From: Tubiluchus corallicola
Lineage: Eukaryota > Priapulida > Priapulimorpha > Priapulimorphida > Tubiluchidae
Assembly: GCA_030141605.1 (NCBI GenBank)
Contig: JAQGDQ010000163.1
Span: 64,001 to 128,000, forward strand
Length of the DNA: 64,000 nt
Reading direction: 5' to 3'
Numbering within the stretch: the first letter of the stretch is position 1; the number at the start of each line of letters is the position of its first letter. Below, in pieces: positions 60,389-64,000 of this stretch. The notes beneath the pieces were generated by a model. It had not been told where the DNA came from. It searched no databases and saw only the letters and a list, made by a program, of their open reading frames with translations. The translations under genes were made by a program, and so were the position numbers.

Positions 60389-60397
60389 CTTCCCGCC
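60389..60397 (+). promoter_or_regulatory. E2F-like site
   Basis: cttcccgcc matches the TTTCCCGCC E2F consensus except the first T; 329 bp from the CENPK ATG and 69 bp from the opposite ATG. Confidence 0.5.
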
Positions 60398-60428
60398 AGG
60401 TGACGACACATCGATAGGTTTTATTTAA

Positions 60429-60433
60429 CCAAT
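60429..60433 (+). promoter_or_regulatory. CCAAT box
   Basis: aaccaatca, an NF-Y type core, 33 bp from the + strand ATG. Confidence 0.45.
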
Positions 60434-60465
60434 CAAAAGCCACGATTAAATCGAAGGACAACAAC

Positions 60466-60480
60466 ATGGCTTCTGCCTTG
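60466..60480 (+). CDS. Zinc-finger gene exon 1
   Basis: Five codons MASAL, with context acaacATGg (A at -3 and G at +4, a strong start) and donor gtaagt. Confidence 0.6.
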
Positions 60481-63400
60481 GTAAGTGTGCTGTGTGAATA
60501 CATAACTATTGTTTCTTCTTGCCGTTTATGACGTTTTTAAAATTTTTCATTAATTACTAGGTTAATTACTATTTTGGTACCCTGTGTTTACTTAAACGTG
60601 TCATTTGTCAACATAAGTAAGTTTTAATATATGAGCTGGCCTGGGTTTTGGTAAAATACTCGTCAATTGAGAACGATCGAGATTTCTTTTCAATTCATAA
60701 TGATTTATGCTGTTACAAAATCGGTTTTACTCGTACCCAAAATTAAGTATAACGGCTGAAACCTGGAGATAACTATATTTAACATGTCAGTTACGGCAAG
60801 TTTAGTATAGTGGAGGGCAAATAGTATATCTGCTGATGCCCCCGTCTTTGGATTATGGATATGAATAAAATTATGTTCTCAAATATAGTCACAAATTTAC
60901 TCATTTGTTTAAACTAAAATAAGACAAGAAAATTTAATAACATCTTATTTAAAACGCATAACCTATTTTCCTCAAATAACTATGTACATCTGTCTTTCTC
61001 AACTATATATATATATATGTAAGTTTCTCAGTAAGTATATATATAGTAAGTGTCTTTCTCAACTATATATATATATATATATATATAGTTGCTTTGGCAG
61101 AAGACAAAAATTTGGCAGAAGACAAAAATTTAGAGTTAATCAACACTTTTAAAGTTTTATTCGATAAGTGTAATGCATTTCAGCATCATATAATGCCTTC
61201 CTCACAAATCTGAAATTAATCAAGATGTAATTGGCTAAAAGCAGTTAGGACATCTGTATTTGACAATGGTTAAATGTGTGTTTATTATTCACTTTTTGGA
61301 CTAGGTAAAAACGATGGAGGCATGTGTATTTGACATTAGTTAAAAAAAGCAATAGCTAGGCGATAGATGCACAGGGTATTCCTTAAGTAAATATGTTTGC
61401 AGTAGTTTTTCAACAAATGTATTATATAGTAATGGTACACTTGGCTACAAATTCTTGAGTTCACATTGTAAAATTTTATTTTTAATGTAAAAATGTTGTT
61501 TAGCTATCATTTGTATCGTGATTAACTTTCAGTCTCTGGTGAAGTCATTATGATGCTGAAGCTTATTGGACTCATCAAATAAAGTTATTGATAACACCTG
61601 TCTTTTACATCATTTTGTCTTTTAAATCTTAAATATAACTTTGGCAAGGTTCATGGCCGAATAAATGGACGTGTATGCTTTATGTGGCAGCCATTGGTTT
61701 GATACGTGCTCTGGGCAATATCACCTGTAAACCTTGGCTGTCTACCTCATACTCATAGACAGTGGATGTACGTACTTCCAAATGTGGCTCAGATGCATCT
61801 GCCAGCTTGGGTGCTGGTGTTACAGTAATATTCTTGATAAGCCTGGCTCCACTACCACTCCAGTCATGTCACAAGCATCTCATTGAGTAGGTTCTGCGTT
61901 TGAATGTTGGGTTCGGGCTTGGGGCGTGCTGAAGTCTGTGGAAGAACTTATTCTCAATTTGAGAGTAGAAAACAGTTTATGATAAATCATAAACTGGTGA
62001 TTTTGCAATATATTCTGCAAGTGTAATGTAATGTAATGAAGTATAATGTGTAATAATGCCTTACTTTAAAATTACATTACAATTCATTAAATCACGATTG
62101 GTAAAAAAATCCCAAGCTAATAATCTTTACAATATCTGTACGGGAGAGATTTTTGTTGCTAATTTAAACTAGCTGAAGATCATAAGTTTACTTTGGCAAA
62201 TTTGTCAAAATCAGGTGAGCAAATTTGCTATGCTTTGTTACCATTTTTTTTATTTAACATTTTATTTAATACAAAACATACTTTACAAATTACAAAAACC
62301 AAGACATTTACAATAACATAAACAAATATTAGAATTAACTCACTGTCAATGAATGAATGAATGTAGTTAGTTGCAGTCAGTAAATATGCATTGACTACGT
62401 TCTGGCAATTTTGGTTGTTCAGTAAATCATTCGAATATATGTTTCAAAGGTAACCAACTAGCATTCCAATTTTTCTAGCATCCCAGGGTTGTCACCTGCT
62501 GTTTTCTCCACCTTTTACATATATTTAATATAGCTCACTGCACGATTAAAATTTGGTGTTTGTAATTTGCTTCCGAGTACACCAAATATAATATTTTACC
62601 ATTAAAATGGTCTTATTTAAACATAGAAATTTTTTATACGGAAACTTTCCAAAAATTACAATAGATTTATAAATTTCTAGTGCATTACTTGTACTTTGCA
62701 TCCACCATTGTTTGAAATGTTCCCATATGAGTTTTACTTTATTACAATCCTATGGAATATGTGATATGGTTTCTGTTTCCGAATTGCAAATATTACAAGT
62801 GGCAGAATCAACTTTATTAATTTTGAATAAAAAATCTTTTGTGAGTAGTATTCTGTGCAGAACACTAAACTGATAATTGCATATTTTAGGATCTTTTGTA
62901 CATTTGAAAGGAAGCAGATACGCGTTTTTCCAATTTATATTGTAATTTATGAATTTTTCCTCCCATTTCAGTTCAGAAATTTGCAATTTATCTCACTGAG
63001 GGAGGTGTGCATACATGAATCCGAACATATAATAACACCTCTGTTAGTTCAATGACTCATCTTAAAGTGATATCCTTGTAATGAACAAGTTCTTGTACTG
63101 CTACAATCACCTACATTATGTAGACTTATATTATGCATAGTGTCAAACTGTGTAAAAAACACTGAATGTAGCAGTCTTACATTGCTAGTAACACTGTGCA
63201 CGTTGGCTACAGCAAACATTAGGCAAGCTAAGCATTTTATCATTTTTTTTCAATTTGATCAAAAGGGATTTGGTCGATGTGATTGAACAAAATGTTCTGT
63301 GCGTTTTTTCATCATGCCATCTGACTTGTGCAGAAGGAGCGCTACAAAAATTAGAAAGAAATTGCATTTTTTTTATTTCAGAAACAAGCACCAGTGCTGG

Positions 63401-63498
63401 CAGAAAGCACTGAAGAGCTTACAAAGCCAAAGGCAGAGATCAGTCTTCGGTTGAGTCCTACAAAAATTCACCGGTGTCCTGAGGCTGGTTGTAAAAAG
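60466..63498 (+). CDS. Probable C2H2 zinc-finger protein, first two exons, 3'-partial
   Basis: Exon 1 is 60466-60480 (MASAL, donor gtaagt); exon 2 is 63382-63498 (acceptor ttttatttcag, donor gtaacc). Both are phase 0. Exon 2 encodes KQAPVLAESTEELTKPKAEI, SLRLSPTKIH and RCPEAGCKK; the last block looks like the first CxxxxC knuckle of a C2H2 finger. An ATMIN/ASCIZ-type protein is possible, because those have an acidic/proline N-terminus leading to a similar first knuckle, but 44 residues are too few to decide. The gene continues beyond the window. Confidence 0.6.
60994..61086. repeat. Duplicated (AT)n block
   Basis: gtctttctcaactatatata occurs twice, at about 60991 and 61050, each running into AT units. 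Confidence 0.85.
61099..61130. repeat. 19-bp tandem duplication
   Basis: ggcagaagacaaaaattt occurs twice in a row. Confidence 0.9.
61143..61600. mobile_element. Element with ~55-bp imperfect inverted ends
   Basis: The left end gttttattcgataagtgtaa plus tgcatttcagcatcatataa is the imperfect reverse complement of the right end ttatgatgctgaagcttatt plus ggactcatcaaataaag. No coding frame in between. Confidence 0.6.
61680..61868 (-). pseudogene. Unassigned 62-codon ORF remnant
   Basis: Minus-strand frame open from a TGA to a TAA with protein-like composition, unlike its AT-rich surroundings: HDWSGSGARLIKNITVTPAP, then EPHLEVRTSTVYEYEVDSQG and LQVILPRARIKPMAAT before the stop. There is no ATG except near the end and no clear acceptor at its start. 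I do not recognise the family. It could be the 3' end of a retrotransposon ORF, a retrocopy fragment or a terminal exon of a nested gene. Confidence 0.45.
62500..62990 (-). mobile_element. 5'-truncated LINE (L1/Tx1-like) fragment
   Basis: The minus frame encodes WEEKFINYNINWKNAYLLPF, CTKDPKICNYQFSVLHRILL, FLFKINKVDSATCNICN and ETETISHI, the W..I..LPF..TKD..L..FQ...LHRIL...LFK..K..S..C..C..ETE...H pattern after the RT domain of L1/Tx1-type elements. After a frameshift the downstream sequence still reads WEHFKQWW and LMVKYYIWCTRKQ, matching the terminal helix of such ORFs. Broken and inactive. Confidence 0.85.
63382..63498 (+). CDS. Zinc-finger gene exon 2
   Basis: 39 codons in phase 0; its last nine residues are RCPEAGCKK before gtaacc. 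Confidence 0.65.
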
Positions 63499-64000
63499 GT
63501 AACCATCTATATTGCAGTGTTCTCTAATTTGATTTCTGTTAGTAATCAGTCCATGTCTGAATTGTTTTAGTGTCATTTTCAGCCAACAGATATTGTCGCA
63601 ATCTAGTTAACACTGGCGTGGACTATATGGGCCTGGCAGAATGCTTGTTCTATTGGTTGGTTTAAACATAATTTATTGAAGGTGTGACATCTAGGTTTGA
63701 AACAGACAGTTTTACAACTGATATACGTTTGCCCCTAGTGGGAGTGAACGCTAGACAGATGCAGAATAATGGTGACCACAATGTACAAAAAATATTACAA
63801 TAAATATAAGCATTAATATGTAACAAGAATAACAAAATTAATACTATTTAAAGCACTTGGTGTTTGAAATAAAAGACTGCACTAAAACAAAAATTTCAGT
63901 GTTCAGAGAATTATCTAGGGCATGGTTCCCATGCAGGAACAAACATACAAGTTCATTTGTTGCAAGACTGTAAGCATTGGTGTTAAAAGCTGACAAAAGA
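63499..64000 (+). other. Start of the next intron of the zinc-finger gene
   Basis: 502 bp up to the window end, no feature recognised. Confidence 0.6.

Larger units (their letters stand above)
60061..60465. promoter_or_regulatory. Divergent promoter between CENPK and the zinc-finger gene
   Basis: The two start codons face away from each other across 405 bp. It contains an E2F-like cttcccgcc (60389-60397) and a CCAAT box (60429-60433, taaccaatca). No TATA box at a useful distance was obvious. E2F plus CCAAT is usual for S/G2-expressed kinetochore genes. The sites are visible; their use is inference. Confidence 0.6.
60481..63381 (+). other. Intron with AT repeats, inverted-repeat element, ORF remnant and LINE fragment
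   Basis: 2.9 kb holding a duplicated AT-microsatellite block (60994-61086), a 19-bp duplication (61099-61130), an inverted-repeat element (61143-61600), an unassigned minus-strand ORF (61680-61868) and a LINE fragment (62500-62990). Confidence 0.75.

Overview
This is nuclear DNA of a metazoan, most likely an invertebrate. It is AT-rich and gene-poor, with split genes, GT-AG introns up to about 9 kb, many microsatellites, small SINE and MITE copies and LINE ends. I cannot place the phylum. A short interstitial TTAGGG-type motif and all the recognised genes fit a bilaterian or a related animal. No bacterial-style operons, CRISPR arrays, tRNA genes or intact viral genes were seen. All exon joins were worked out by hand from splice sites, reading phase and family motifs.

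Layout. (1) 1-27474, + strand: the 3' two thirds of a proton/myo-inositol cotransporter gene (SLC2A13 type), eight exons in perfect phase; its 5' exons lie before the window. A cryptic donor inside the last exon and a good acceptor at 29702 suggest an alternative C-terminus. The introns hold a 26-copy 32-bp minisatellite, a 5S-rRNA-derived SINE with target duplications, two pogo-like MITEs, a foldback hairpin, LINE and SINE relics and microsatellites. (2) 27475-38723: intergenic, including about 2.8 kb of strand-asymmetric sequence that may be a long 3' UTR. (3) 38724-40823, - strand: an intronless RBM15/Spenito gene with three RRMs and a SPOC domain. (4) 40824-53505: repeat-rich, with SINE relics and inverted-repeat elements. 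(5) 53506-54573, + strand: the last two exons of a Ly6/quiver-like GPI-anchored protein gene, bracketed by two copies of a TTAA-flanked MITE, one carrying a nested second MITE. (6) 56698-60060, - strand: a complete six-exon CENP-K gene (263 aa). (7) 60466 onward, + strand: the first two exons of a probable C2H2 zinc-finger gene, head to head with CENPK across a 405-bp shared promoter holding an E2F-like site and a CCAAT box.

The genes do not form one pathway: they are a membrane transporter, an RNA-binding cofactor, a surface Ly6 protein, a kinetochore subunit and a likely transcription factor. The only apparent regulatory coupling is the CENPK/zinc-finger divergent promoter. I found no convincing new multi-gene system. 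The most notable signals are the 5S-SINE, the nested TTAA MITEs, the alternative transporter tail and an unexplained 62-codon ORF at 61680-61868.
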